This document shows positions 33,640 through 46,100 of a DNA stretch of 64,000 bases, piece after piece (positions within the stretch are counted from its first letter, which is position 1; each line of letters opens with the position of its first letter). A model generated the notes under the pieces. That model did no database searches. It was not told the origin of the DNA and saw only the letters and a program-made list of their open reading frames with translations. Origin of the DNA: Diphasiastrum complanatum (Eukaryota; Streptophyta; Lycopodiopsida; Lycopodiales; Lycopodiaceae); the NCBI GenBank assembly GCA_029204225.1, contig MU831954.1, positions 30,840 through 94,839 on the forward strand. The letters are read 5' to 3'. Made by a program: the position numbers and the translations under genes.

Positions 33640-35352
33640 CCTATAAACCAAGATGGTTTCAGACCGAGCAGAGTAGACAAGGGCAAAGGCATAGCTGTTC
33701 CAGGAGGATCTCCCAGAAGGTCAAAAAGACCACAAAGAGCGCCAACAAGATATGTGCCAGGCAGCTCAGCTTTTACATCAGAAGAATTCTGCAGGTTCAG
33801 TGGCGAACCATGGACATTCGAGGAGGCAATTGAAAGCCCTAAAAAGGACAGATGTATCCAAGCCATGACCGAAGAGATGGAGTCCATGAGGAAGAACCAG
33901 GTGTGGACGTTAGAGCCATTACCACATAAGCGCAAGATTGTCAAATGCAAATGGGTCTTCAAGCTCAAATACGGACCAGATGGGAATTTGATGATTGGTA
34001 GCGAAGGGTTTCTCTAAGAGATATGGTATTGACTATTCTGAAGCCTTCTCTCTTGTCATCAAACATTCGTCCCTACGTCTGTTATTTGCATATGCAGCAG
34101 CTTATGACCTCAGGATCCACATTGTGGACGAGAAGATAGCCTTCTTGCATGGCGAATTAGATGAAGAGGTCTACATGGATCAATCCCCAGAATTTGTCTT
34201 GAATTCACTTCCTGACTATGTATGCAGAATGCATAGAAGCATCTATGGTCTGAAACAGTCAGCCCGACAATGGTACAAGAAGAAAGATCAAGCCCTGAAA
34301 TCATTAGGATTCAAGCCTCTGTTGGCTGATTCGAATGTATATGTCAGAGTTACAGATGGGCAGATCGTCATAGTGGCTGTATATGTGGACGACACTCTAA
34401 TACTTTGCAGGAGTGAGCAGCTAATTGCTGAGGTGAAGACAGACATCTCGAAACATTTCGAGATAGTGGATCTGGGAGAAGCCAGGTGTTACCTAGGCTT
34501 ACAGATCGAAAGGGACTATGAGGGAGGTAGGTTATACTTTCATTAGTCCAGATACACCTAGAAGATCCTAGAGGACTTTGGGATGCTGAACTGCAAAGGA
34601 CCGAACACTCCTATGTTCGCAGGGACGGTGCTAACGAATGATGACTGTCCAAGGACTGAGGAAGAGAGAGAACAGATGCAACTCACACCTTACAGGAAGC
34701 TGATAGGATCACTGATGTACCTTGCAGACAACACACATCCTGATATTGCCTATGCAGTATTCAGGATGAGCCAATTCTGCATGAATCCAGGCTTGACACA
34801 TTGGAAGATTGCGAAACGAATTTTGCAATATCTTCAATCAATGGGGGATTATGGCTTGTGTTATTGTCGTGGTGCAGGTTTCAGAATACTTTCCTATAGC
34901 GATGATGCTAGCTGGGCATCTCTCAAGGACGATTATAAAAGCGTCTCAAGAGGATGCACCATCGCATCAAGAGCAGCAGTTCTCTGGGTCAACAAGAAGC
35001 AGACCGTTGTAGCCCAGTCATCCTGTGAAGTAGAGTACGTAGCAGCAGCAAAGATGGCCAACAAATAATTTGGCTAAGGTAGTTCCTAGACGAATTGGGC
35101 GAAACAAGGAACGAGCCACTGGTCTTGCAGATGGACAACACATCTGCAATACACCTGACGAGAGATCTTGTGTTTCATTCCAATGCAATCAAGTATCACT
35201 TGATCAGGGATCTGATTGAAAAGAAGATGATGCAGAACACCTTCATAAAAATGAAAGACATGGTTGCTGACATCTTCACAAAGGCCCTGGACAAAGGACT
35301 CTTTGAGAGGCAGAGGAAGGGAGACTCTAGTAGAAGTAACGTGAGAGGGTGA
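33640..35352 (+). pseudogene. Copia D RT-RNase H remnant
   Basis: A basic linker (RRSKRPQRAPTRYVPG) leads into RT: CIQAMTEEMESMRKNQVW and CKWVFKLKYGPDG, a frameshift near 33995-34010, then VAKGFSKRYGIDYSEAF, VYVDDTLIL (near 34380-34410) and GEARCYLGLQIERD. Stops at about 34544 and 34559 precede GSLMYLADNTHPDIAYAV and RNase H (SYSDDASWASL, QSSCEVEYVAAA). A stop and frameshift near 35066-35095 precede the C-terminus (MDNTSAIHLTRD, VADIFTKALDKG). No polypurine tract or 3' LTR is evident after 35352. Confidence 0.87.
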
Positions 35353-36412
35353 GGTGTATAGGTATGAGAGGGTGTTTATCAATTAGTTAGAGCAAAAGGG
35401 GAGGAGTAGGAGGCCGCATTTTCTTAGGTGGCTTATGGCTTACAAGCCATGTGGAAAAGTAGGTAAGTTATATATTGATAAGGATGGAAGGTAGGTAGCT
35501 TAACATTTAATGTTAGCCACTTTTAAGTTGAATATTTCTTGGTTTACAACATTGGGATTCACCTAAGTGTTTTTCATGACATGGAAAAGGCTTTGTATAT
35601 GTCCATCTTACCACTTTTCATCAATTCTTAGGCCCTTTTTTTCTAGGGGTTGCCCATCTCCAATCATAGTGGAGTGTGGCACAAAGGGTGATCAGTCCTT
35701 TGGTTTCTTCTCCCAATACTTATAGACTCGATTGAGCCTTCTTTATAGACTTGATTGAGCCTTCTTCAGGTACCATCTTTAAGCTTTAAGAAGCTTCTTT
35801 AGATTCATTCTTCAGGTACTCTTCTTAGTACCTGCACATACCCTTAAGAAAAGGTTAGGAGTCATACCATAAAATGGTTCATCATTAGATTCTATTACTA
35901 GAACCTGCATATCAAACTGTTAGCATTGATCTACAATTTCATTTCTTGTCTTCAGGTAATAATACCTGCACTCATATTTCATCAGTTAGAGTAATAAGCT
36001 CTAATATTCAAAATACGTTTCATACAAAAAGAATGGAAGCCTTGGATAGCCTTTATTTCTTGGTCAATTTGGTCTAAACAATTTTACATTGAAGGAAGGG
36101 CTATTTAATATAACCTGGACCTGTATTATAACCCACTAGAGCTTCGAATTTTGCAGATTACTTTATCCATATCAGACCTTTGAAGATATACTCCCTGAAT
36201 ACGCATCTTCCATGACACCAAGAATACGAAATTACCAAGTGTCCAAGAAAACTAGATTGGAGATCTAATAAATTCAGAAGCACAGATCTGTTTTCTGATC
36301 AAAGGCACCAATCAGCCTGGCTCGCTATAAAAGATAACAAGTGAGCAACAAATTTTTCCTATTTGTTCTCCAGAAGGCTTCCTTTCTCGCTCTTTGACTT
36401 TACTTTCAAAAC
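35353..36412. other. No recognised gene; small hairpin motifs
   Basis: Apart from CTTCAGGTA units that form short hairpins with TACCTGCA (near 35812-35838 and 35951-35975), nothing is recognised. A TATA box (CTATAAAAG) lies near 36325 on the plus strand with a CT-rich stretch after it, but no gene follows convincingly. Confidence 0.35.
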
Positions 36413-36504
36413 TCAAGAGCTATAATTGATGCTCCTATTCTCTATGCCACATCCAGATCCGTAAAGCAAACTCTCCTCCTCACCTACCAGCACCAATGTC
36501 CCTT

Positions 36505-36564
<60 letters not shown>

Positions 36565-36790
36565 CTTTTTTCTTTGGTATGGAAAAGGTAGCGGTGCTTT
36601 GAACCTGCATCAAGCTAATTTTCACAAGATTTGGAACCTTGAAGGTGACTATCTTCACAAGAGGTGAGGCATGAAATAGCTTGGAGAGAGATGTCAAACC
36701 CACGGCAGCTGCAGCTCCTACCACGATCACTAGTTTTTCCACCCCACCAGTGGAGCTTTCCACAGCCTCCAGGGGGTTTTACTCTTCCTC
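36413..36790 (-). CDS. Possible exon of unknown gene, minus strand
   Basis: The minus-strand frame reads NPLEAVESSTGGVEKLVIVV then a hydrophobic, Ala-rich stretch (GAAAAVGLTSLSKLF) that could be a membrane segment or targeting sequence. Composition is gene-like up to about 36600, where it enters a (GA)n run and low-complexity residues. A TAA lies just upstream. I do not recognise the family; it could be a relic exon or chance. Confidence 0.2.
36509..36560. repeat. (CT)n microsatellite
   Basis: About 52 bp of CT repeats. Confidence 0.95.
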
Positions 36791-36914
36791 ATCCATCCAT
36801 CCATCACAAGTGTGATTGGTTATGGTGATCTGTCACACTGATTTGGGGACTATTTACAAGGTAAGAATCACATTTTGCTATTTATTTTGTGCTTATCTGC
36901 TACACGTGACCTGG

Positions 36915-37960
36915 TAGAGGTTTTTATTGGCTTCCTTTCACTTGCTACGGCCTATTCCACTCAATTATGGCCATTTTTTAGGTGTACGTAGATTCTTGAA
37001 CATTTTTATACACTCATTCTGCCACTTGTGACATCATATAGGTCTTTTTTGGCTTCCTTTCACTTGTCGCTGCCTATTCCACTTAGTTATGGTCGTGTTG
37101 TTAAAAATTCACAATTCTAGCTTGACTAGTTTTGGCCATATGACTTGTAAATAGTTAGATGGTCATGATGTGGCTTGTCACACGTGCCAAATAGCATAGG
37201 ATTCCATTCATAAGGATGTTCTCAAGTAGACCTAAGTGTTAGAACCTTTGGAATGAGTCCAAATTATGCTTAGATACAAGGGAGAAAAAATAGGAGCTAT
37301 TTTTGGTAATTTTTGCATTGTTGAGGGATCTCCAAGATTCCAACCCTAACTTGGTAGGGATAAAAGATCCACCAAAATTAGCATTAGGGATAGGTTTAGG
37401 GCTACTCATACCTGCCCAAAACCGTGATGGATCATGTATATATAGGTGATGATATCTCACCAAAATCAATCAAGCAATTTCATGATCTTTCTCTCATAAT
37501 GGTGCAATTGCTCTCTATGTTCATAATTGTTTGAGTACTTGTGATTACTAATGATTATAGGATTGAATGTAGGCCTGGTGTACAGTACTCAGACTGTGGG
37601 AGGCCGTACTTTCACACGTGTGAAGCCTTCTTCAAGGATTTGGGCCATTTAGTGAGGTTCAAGCATAGATTTTTGATGGATTTTGATGGTTCAACTTGTG
37701 CTAATCTTATGAAATCATAATCTATTGTTTCCCTCATCATTTCAAGTGTTTTAGGATCCTTATTTGCTGTAATTTTTACACGTGTTTTAGATGTATGCAG
37801 ATGCTTGAGTGTTTTTCTACATTCATCCCACGTGTTGCGACCTATTCCAGTCTTTTATTTATTTTTTTGGGTGTAGTTAGTTGTTTCAGCATTTTTTTAG
37901 CTTTATTTTGCCTACTACAACATATTCCAATTATTAATGGGCATTTTTTGGATGTATCTA
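36915..37960 (+). repeat. Degenerate tandem repeat of about 110 bp, interrupted by a solo LTR
   Basis: Units contain CCTATTCCA, then a TATGG...CATTTTTT stretch and GGTGTACGTAG-like text. Copies are visible near 36950-37040, 37045-37098, 37786-37865 and 37870-37960. The array is cleanly split at CGTGT by the LTR at 37099-37780. Confidence 0.6.
37099..37780 (+). mobile_element. Solo LTR (682 bp) with perfect target-site duplication
   Basis: Begins TGTTAAAAATTC, ends ATTTTTACA, and is flanked on both sides by CGTGT (37094-37098 and 37781-37785). No internal retroelement sequence is present, as expected after recombination between two LTRs. A TATATATAGG box lies near 37437. The start (TGTTAAAAATTC...TTGACTAG) and an internal palindrome (TTCACACGTGTGAA near 37609) resemble the LTR of the complete copia at 21906. 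Confidence 0.85.
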
Positions 37961-38780
37961 GCTATGTGAATGTTTGTCAATCCAACAGTACAATGTTGGG
38001 TCAAATATCAACGACCTACTAGCCATAAAATGGACACAAAACCTGGTACGGTGGCATACTTTAGACTCTACTTGGAGTTGGTGTAGGTATGATGCCTTAT
38101 AGTTACTTCATGAACATAATTGCATTACAAGAATGCACATGATCATTACGATTTGTCTACTACTATACCATTGTAATAGTCTACATAGAATCTTTAAGAG
38201 CACTATTCCATGTTTTGACTTGCTAATATAATACCATCACACTACTCACTCTAACCAAATAAAACGTCATTTAGGTCGACCATACTGGTCATGCTATGAG
38301 GAATATGGGATAGAACAATTGTTTGCTTTCCAAAATGCATTTTTTAGGTTTCTGCTAAATAACAATCTCTCTTATCCATGTGAAGTTGATATTGTTCATC
38401 CTTGAACCTACACTGCTTCATGTACATTATCTACAATTGTGCTCTGGGATTATGTTGTGGTAGATGCAGCAGGTCCGCCTTTTGGAACCCAGCAAAAGAG
38501 CATAGGTTCGCAAGTAATCAGCCCACACTGAGCGAAGCTTTGCAATAGAGGAGCTGAGCATTTTTCTTAGAGAATCAGTAGGGGAACGGAGCTTTGCAAG
38601 TGCATGTTTTCTATCAGAAAATTAGTGCAAGCTAAGCCAAAGTTTGCAATAGAGGAGGGGAGATTTTTGTTTGAAACTCTGTTTCTTTTCAACTGTGTTG
38701 GGTAGAGAACCAGTAGAGTAGAAGAGCGGAGCGTTTGATTTTCAACTGTTTTTAGTTTCAAGTGTTTTGGATAGATAATC
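37961..38780. other. No recognised gene
   Basis: AT-rich sequence. Near 38690-38780 a short motif (TTTTCAACTGTGTTGGGTAG / TTTCAAGTGTTTTGGATAG) occurs twice. Confidence 0.35.
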
Positions 38781-38934
38781 AACAGAGGATCCTTGAGGCA
38801 CACGAGCTTATGAGCAGGGTGATTAAAGACCTCAGCTTGGATCCTCAAGGCATGTGGGCTTCTGATCATGAAGCTTCAAGGTTCAAAAGGATGCAGATGC
38901 CAGATTCATCATTCTCTTCGTTTGAAATATCGAA
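38781..38934 (+). pseudogene. Orphan exon-like segment of unknown gene
   Basis: Plus-strand frame RILEAHELMSRVIKDLSLDP continuing QGMWASDHEASRFKRMQMPD and SSFSSFEISK. The composition is strongly protein-like. An AG acceptor lies just before (AACAG near 38780) and AAG|GTTATA is a reasonable donor at 38935. I cannot name the family and see no neighbouring exons, so it is probably a captured or orphan exon. Confidence 0.3.
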
Positions 38935-39432
38935 GGTTATATATCTCAATAAGTTAATAGGGCTCTTATGTATGGTGCATTTAAATGGCCAGATTTCAAT
39001 GAGCAAGATGCACCTATTTATCAACCGCGATGTTTATCATGTGGCCTTCTTAGTTGGATTTGCTACCCTTCCTTCAAACGTAGTAAAATAGTCATGCCGT
39101 ATAAATTAGACTTTCATGTCTCAAACATTCCTTACGTGCTTTTGTTAAGACACCAAAATATTTTGTTTGCTTCTAATAAATGATGTCCACATGTAGAATT
39201 TTAACAATCATGAATGAACTGGTTGGCTGATAAAGTAGATTAAGGTATCTATTTTCTACTTTACTTGCTTCTATCTTGAATTTATACGCTATCTTCTTTT
39301 GTCCAGACTCCTATTTCAACCATTACCCCATACGATAACCCAATGTAATCCATCCTTAACCCTAACCCGAATCCATGTTGTCGACTGTGTGGTGAAATAG
39401 GCACACGTAAATGGACTGTACAATTTAACCCT
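38935..39432. other. No recognised gene
   Basis: AT-rich spacer between the exon-like segment and the copia F fragment. Confidence 0.35.
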
Positions 39433-40390
39433 ATCTTTCTATCATCCTTCTTATTTATGTTGATGATCTCATTTTAACAGAAAGTTGTATCAAGCTAGTT
39501 GAGAAAACCAAGATTGCACTGGAAAAGAGTTCAAGATGCAAGATCCTGGAAAAATTCACTACATATTAGGATTAGAGATTGACTTTCTTAAAGATAAAGC
39601 TTTTATATGTCAATCCAAGTATGCACTTTCAATGTTAAAAAAGTTCAATATGTTAGATTGTAAGAGTATAGAAACTCCTATGGAGGAAGAAAAGACCCTA
39701 ATAAAGGTGATGAAAGATCCTTTGTGGACATCACTCTTTTTAGGAGTCTTATAGGCTCCTTAATTTGGCTCACAATAACTAGACCTAACATAAGCTTTAG
39801 TGTTCATAAGTTGAGCTAGGCTATGCAAAATCCTACTATACATCATTGGAAAATGGCCAAGAGAGTACTTAGATACATATCTTCAACTTTTGATTATGGT
39901 TTATCATATAAAACTGAAGATCTTTCTATAGTTGGTTATTCTGACTCGGATTTTGCAAGTGATAGAGCAGATCGAAAATCTACAAGTGCTTATGTCATAT
40001 ATCTTGGAGGAAACTTGATATCTTGGCTTTCCAAAAAGCAAGATAGTGTATCACTCTCATCTTGTGAAGCTGAGTATAAGGCACTCACTACAACAACAAA
40101 GGAAGTACTTTGGATCAAGAGGTTGCTAGTGGAGCTAAAGATAATCATGGAAGATGATCTACTGATGATCATGTGTGACAACATTTCAGCCCAAGCCCTT
40201 GCCAACAACCCAATATTCCATGCAAGGAGCAAACACATTGAAGTTGCACATCACTCCGTGAGAGAGAAGCTCATTGGAGGGGAAATCTACTTGGAGCACA
40301 TCAACACATCATCTTGTATTGTAGATATGCTCACCAAACCTTTGAGCAAGAGTTCCTTCATCAAGCATAGAGCGCGTCCGTTGACATCGA
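39433..40390 (+). pseudogene. Copia F: 5'-truncated RT-RNase H
   Basis: Starts abruptly at the RT catalytic motif (LLIYVDDLILTES). A frameshift near 39530 precedes MQDPGKIHYILGLEIDF and LKKFNMLDCKSIETPME; after a stop near 39752 come WLTITRPNISFSV and another stop near 39819. The RNase H then stays open for some 190 codons: YSDSDFASDRADRKSTSAYV, LSSCEAEYKAL, MCDNISAQALANNPIFHARS, KHIEVAHHSVRE, and VDMLTKPLSKSSF. No LTR is identified after it. Confidence 0.88.
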
Positions 40391-42150
40391 GTCTGTTGAT
40401 GACTTCGGATCTATCGATGACGATTACTTTAGTGCCCTTGATGTTGGTCACATAGATGTCGATGACTTCGACTTCGACTTTGGGGAACAACTTCGGTGAC
40501 TTTGCGAAAAAAGCGAAAAAGCCGAAGGTCCGTAAAAAGGCGAAAAACCCAAAGGTTTGTTGAAATATGTTCTAAGTCATATTTCGGCCAACTGTCAATT
40601 TTTCGAAAATGTGAACTGTGCGAAACACAATTCAAATATTGCAACTTAGTTAAAAAATACAGCAGTCTCAAAAATACAAGAAAATCAAAAAATACAAAAG
40701 CTTTGACACTTAGAAACTATATGTTTTTTCAAGATCTTGAAGTGCTTCTCCTTACATGGAGTAGAGCGAGTTTATGCAGGTATATATAGACCCATGGAGC
40801 CTAAGAATATTTTTTATAGAACCCTAATTATTTACTAAACTCATATTTAATTGCTATTGATACTCCTCTGCATGCATAGAGTCGTGAATCACCATGCACT
40901 GCTCCACATGTCCTAATAGGAACACCTGGGCCCTTACAAAGTTATTGATTGCATTTTTGGCCTAGTTCGGAATGACAAGGCATAACTAAGAAACTAGTAC
41001 ATTGGAGTGCCGAATATCCACATCAAGGATTATTCCGAATATTCTGAATTGGTCATGGACATAACAAGTTTTCTGGGTGCACTCGGCGAATTGAGGCTAG
41101 TTCCACTGTGTAGTAGTAAGTTTTTAATGTTTTGTATTTCATTTTTAGATTGAAAATGACTATGGATGTAATCATCTTGTTCATTAATTGGAGAAATATT
41201 GAGGCATGCAAAAGATTTTTGCCTTGTTATGTAATTGCATTTACATTCAAAGTGAAGTATTACTACTACTTTTCAAGTGGTGTTACAATGTTTTTTGCAA
41301 GGTATATAGGGGAGGTATGTTAGATCCCAGGATGAAAATTAGAGCTAGCACAGTCTAATTCACCTAGCCATCGCATCATCTCTTATAGAGAATGATTCTC
41401 CTAGCCTAGTGTAACATTGATAGCATGAACGTGACACCACACTGGAGTAATTGCCAATGTCACGAGACACGTACTTGCTCGTGTGCATGACCGTACCTAA
41501 CTAGGCCATATGCCCCCCTTACTAAGGTTAGGCCTTAATTCACTTTGCATGCTTACATTGTCCTAGTTTAATTGTGGTTTTTGATACCTAAATGTCCTCA
41601 AGGGCACGACTGCAGTTACAGGCTCAGAACAAGGTAGCTATCCACAATGCTGATTCATGATTTTGAGAGGCATGGACAACTACATCTTATAGTTGTCCTA
41701 TCCCCTCCAGTCAAATCGACACTGAATACACCTTCCAAAAAACAAAAAAAGCAATCAATGCATGTCAACACATAATAAGTCAAAATATTGATTGGTACAT
41801 GTCCTCAAGAACCCTTTTCAACCATGGAGTACATGGAGAGACCCTTGCATGCTCATTGGGCTTATTCATGGCCCTACCTACTTGATCCACCAAAATCGTT
41901 CATTCTAATGAGAAAAAAAGAAACCAATCATCCATTTTATGCCTTGCATCTTAGGAGCAAGAGGTTCAAAACCAAACCGACACTTAAATGCATTTTTAAT
42001 ATGGACTTACGCCACCCTCCACCCTCAATTCAAGTTCCATTGTGGCCAGCCCTTTTTTGAATGTGTACCCACCCTCCACACTCCAATTTCAAAATTTTGG
42101 CCAGCGCGGGGTGGTGTTTACCAACGGCCAGGCCCCAGTTTGTCGTCCAG
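40391..42150. other. Spacer without recognised gene
   Basis: 40391-40560 is rich in GA/TCGAT motifs with CTTCGG...GCGAAAA elements that resemble text in the copia B LTR (6415-6570), so it may be an LTR remnant. The rest to 42150 shows nothing convincing. It lies directly upstream of the TKI1-like gene. Confidence 0.35.
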
Positions 42151-42697
42151 TTACTGCGCTTTACTGCGCGGTCATGTATTGTCGGCAGCAGGCTACTGTG
42201 GTGAGCTTACCACCTCCACTTATCAGTACAAAATCCCCCTTAAATGGAGACACCCACAGGAATGCAGCCAACTACAGTAGTAACGTTACCAGGGCCACCT
42301 ACCGTTGTCAAATCCCCCTAAACTGGAGACACGCATACCAGAAAGCTTGGATCGCGACGTCATCGACGGAAAAGGGACAGACGCCTGCCTCAACGCGCCT
42401 TTTTCTTTCTGTGCTGCATGGCGACATTTTTTTCTTCGGCTTTTGGATCAAGCGCTTCTCTGATCTGAGTCTGCGCTCGGAAAGGTGCAGCCGAAACTTT
42501 GATGGTGTCTGATATCATTGCACAGGTCGGCTTTATTATGAGATTTTTGCAGTTGCTTGCGTGGCATTCATTGGGATTTCATTAGGTGGATAGTGGCGCC
42601 GGATGTGGAGTGTGATGAGCCTTGCTATCAAATGAATTCATCATGCTGTCCAGCGTGCGCACGCCGGTTCTTGACGGGGATCATCCACCTGTTCCAA
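42150..42697 (+). promoter_or_regulatory. Probable promoter and 5' UTR exon of the TKI1-like gene
   Basis: GC content rises and CpG is frequent here, unlike the AT-rich surroundings. An imperfect repeat (CAAAATCCCCCTTAAATGGAGACAC / GTCAAATCCCCCTAAACTGGAGACAC pattern) lies at 42207-42335, which may hold upstream elements. A good donor (CCAA|GTATGT at 42698) ends what could be a non-coding first exon; an acceptor candidate TTTCTCTCGTGCTCAAG ends at 43099. The start of transcription cannot be seen without RNA data. Confidence 0.35.
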
Positions 42698-42769
42698 GTA
42701 TGTTTAGCCTTCCCTCCTTTTCTGATTTTATGTTTTGGTAGTTACTTGCAAAGATTATTCCCACTTATT

Positions 42770-43073
42770 TACCCTAGTTTTCATGGCTGCGCAGATGCCT
42801 GGTCATTTTTGGTAATTGTTCATAGATTTAGTGCTTATATATTCACTTTATGTTACATTGCCTATAATTGCAATCGAACATCGCCTACGTTTTTTACTGA
42901 GGCCAAATATTTGCCGTTCCCCTTTACCCTAGTTGTTGTGGCTGCGCAGGTGACCGGTTAGCTTTGTTAATTTTTCATACCTGTTGCTTAAATTTTCGTT
43001 CTATGCTTCATTGCCTGTGATTGTAAGAACGGAAACCCTAAGTTTTTCATTGAGGCCGAATAGCTGGAATGCT
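42770..43073 (+). repeat. Degenerate tandem duplication of about 155 bp
   Basis: ACCCTAGTT..TGGCTGCGCAG at 42770 recurs at 42927. Both copies share ACATTGCCTATAATTG / TCATTGCCTGTGATTG and TTTTT(A/C)(C/A)TGAGGCC(A/G)AATA. Each contains a GCTGCGCAG acceptor-like site, so the 5' UTR intron may have duplicated acceptors. Confidence 0.7.
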
Positions 43074-43152
43074 TGTGTTGGCTTTCTCTCGTGCTCAAGA
43101 TTCTCAATATCATGCTTAGCTTGATAGTATTGTTTCCGTATCAATTTTTGAC

Positions 43153-46100
43153 ATGGAAGGTAGGTCATCCTACACAAGTCTCAATGGTGAAACCTTGAGC
43201 AAATATGTATACGGCAATGTTCAGGAGATGCCAGCATTATTTAGGCCTGCTCTCTTGTTATATTACATGCATTAACAATTAGAAATCGCTCTCATTGTAG
43301 AGCAAGGAATTAAACTTACTATATGGCCTTTAGGGTAGCATGGGTTTACTTATGAGCTCTTGTACTCATGTTTTGAAAAGATGAGTTTCGACTAACAATT
43401 TAATTAAGAGACGTCACATGGAGAAGCAGAGGCATTGACTATTTTGTGTAGGAAATTATTTAACAACATTTTATTTGTTAAGAGCAATAGAGTGAAAGTT
43501 TGCATATGTTCTTTTGTTTCAGCCGTAAAATAATCATGATTCTTGAATATGAAGATAAAATATGATTGCATTGTTTCAAAGTGAAATGACACATCAAATT
43601 GGTGATGCTTCTATCAAAATCATTGCTTGAAAATTCTAACTTTCGTGGTATGGAGTTATAAACTCATTCACACACAATAGATGTAGCATCACATGTAGCG
43701 GAAATGGCAACATTTCTGTCACTCCAAAGCAAGCATTTGCTACAATTCAGTAAGTTTGGTATGGTTATGTGATTCAATCATAGTTGCGTTGGAATGACGT
43801 TTCGAGACCCCGTGTTCCGAAACGTTACGTTTCGGAACCTTGGAACGTGATAAAAGAAAAACTGGAATTTTTTTTAGAAGTGCTGCGAAGCCCCATTTTC
43901 CAGCGCACTTTTTGGAGAGGAGAAGCTTGTGTAGGGAGAAGTAGTCGGCCAAATGGGTAGTGTGAGCACTCTATGCGGAGGCCTTGATGAATGTAGCACT
44001 CAGAAGTGGGCAACAATGATTAGGTGGGGATATGCAAGCAAAGCAACTTCTTGGAGCTTTTTTCCACCCTTTTTTTCCTTTGAGAGTCTGAGGTAAGATA
44101 TTTGACTCATCCTTTGATAAAATATCAACATCTGCTCTCGATCGTCTCCTGGAGAAAAAGGAGGTAATCTGAGTCTGCTGGGAGTCATGGTATCCATACT
44201 GATCTCTCTGACAAACATCTTTACGAAGCAGGAACATCTCAGGAAGCATTAGTGCCAAACATCGAGGGTCAACATATGAAATGAGAGAGTGAAATGTGAC
44301 TGGTGAATCTCGGAAAAGACAATGATGACGTCCGCGAATCTCATAATAGATAGGGCATCTGAATAGAAAATGCTCCTCTGACTCCACCTCCCCTAATGTG
44401 CACAGTTGACAAAGTTTGCTCATATGAGGGATGCCTAGGAATCGTCCCATCTCCACATATAGCTGATGTGAGGAAACTCGGAACTGACCCAATGTAAAAC
44501 GGAGGCAATGTGAAAGTCTGCTATCCAAACGAGGCAAAACTGGGACCCCAACACTGTCTAGCTCTAGGAAACTGGATCGATAGAAGTCTGGTTTGACCCC
44601 CAAGGGCCCCTGCCAAGTCACTCGAGAATATGCACGATAAATAGCCCCCCGATATACTGATGAGAACCCACTGGAAGATCAGAAATGTCAATGTCGTATG
44701 TGCGTAGAAGATGAGAAGCCTGGGAGTACCATGATAACTGATGACCCTGAAAATGAAGCTGCTGAGAAGAGAGAAAAGCTATATGTGGATAACATGAAAC
44801 CAGAAGACTCATCACTCTCTGGATATATGTGATCAATCATCAACCTGAAAATAGCCTCAACTTGTAGTAGAATGATGACAAACTCAGCAAGTATAACTTG
44901 GTGAGGAACATATGGTTTGGCCTGGATCATTCGTGCAAGCATACTGATATGTAAACGAGAGATGCTAGTCCACTTTGACTCTGGAATGCTAGTACACCAA
45001 GCCTCTGCTGCATACATAGCTGTGGGTGCAACAATAGTATCACATAGGTCGCACTTACTTGGGGCATCCCAAATGTGTTTCCTCAACTTTTTTGAAACAA
45101 AAGCGCTTGAGACTAACCAACGCAGCATGCCCCTTCCGTAGTCTACCTGTGGCTGCGTGTCTCATATTGAAAGCATGACCAATAAAGGAAGTCCCGAAAT
45201 AGGTGTAAGAGAATACCACCTCAAGTGGTTTTCCCCTTAATGTGAACAACTATCGCTGCATAAAGGTACTGGAGGTATTAAAGATCATAACATGGGTTTT
45301 CTTGGTATGCATAGTCAAACCAAATAAGTCTCCAAAAACTTGTAATGTATTCAAATGCCGTTGCAATCCCTCACCAGATACAAAAAGCAAGGCCACGTCA
45401 TCAGCATAAAGCAGAATGGAAATGAGTATATCACCAAGCCTGCATCCAATACCACCATCATGATTGATGGCCCGCTCAAGCTCATCAATATACAAACCAA
45501 AGAGTGTAGGGGAGAGGGAACAACCCTTCTTCACCCCAATAGTACTCCTAACTCTCTCTGAGAAGCCCTCATTTGATCTGAAGCATCCCCAAACTTGCTC
45601 ATAGAGTGCGATGACAGCCAATATGGTATCAGTGGAAAAATCAAGATTTCTCAGCCTTTGGATAAGCATATGACGTGGGACAGAGTCAAACGCTTTTCGG
45701 AAATCCACAAAGCAGCAATATACTTTCTCACGTCTGGATCTAGCTTCCTCAATAAGAGCGCGAACAGTGAACACATGATTAGTGGTAGAGTGCTGCTTCT
45801 TGAAACCAGCTTGACCCAAAGCATGTAACCTCCGTGTCTTTGCCTCACAACTGACTGCTGACTGAAGGATAGTACCATAGAGTTTAGCCACAACATGCCC
45901 AATCATAATGGTACGATAGTTGTCCGATTTCATGGGGTCACCACTCGTGGATGGGATGGATGATGTTAGTACACCATGTAGGGGGAAATCCAGAGATGAC
46001 GGGCTGGTTAAGGAGTGAGGCTAAAATAGGTGAGAGAATATCAGTAGCATGACTCAGGAGTTCGGATTTCAGATCCTCCACATCCCGAGCGCGGTGGGTC

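Noticed and set aside
30620-35352. Copia D as a complete element
   Set aside because: No 3' LTR or polypurine tract after 35352, and protease plus part of pre-integrase are missing.
40496-40789. 97-aa Lys/Arg-rich ORF after copia F
   Set aside because: Low-complexity AT/GA-rich sequence resembling an LTR remnant; no homology pattern.
42042-42512. 156-aa plus-strand ORF upstream of the TKI1-like gene
   Set aside because: No recognisable motifs, overlapping open frames of similar length, CpG-rich promoter-like context.
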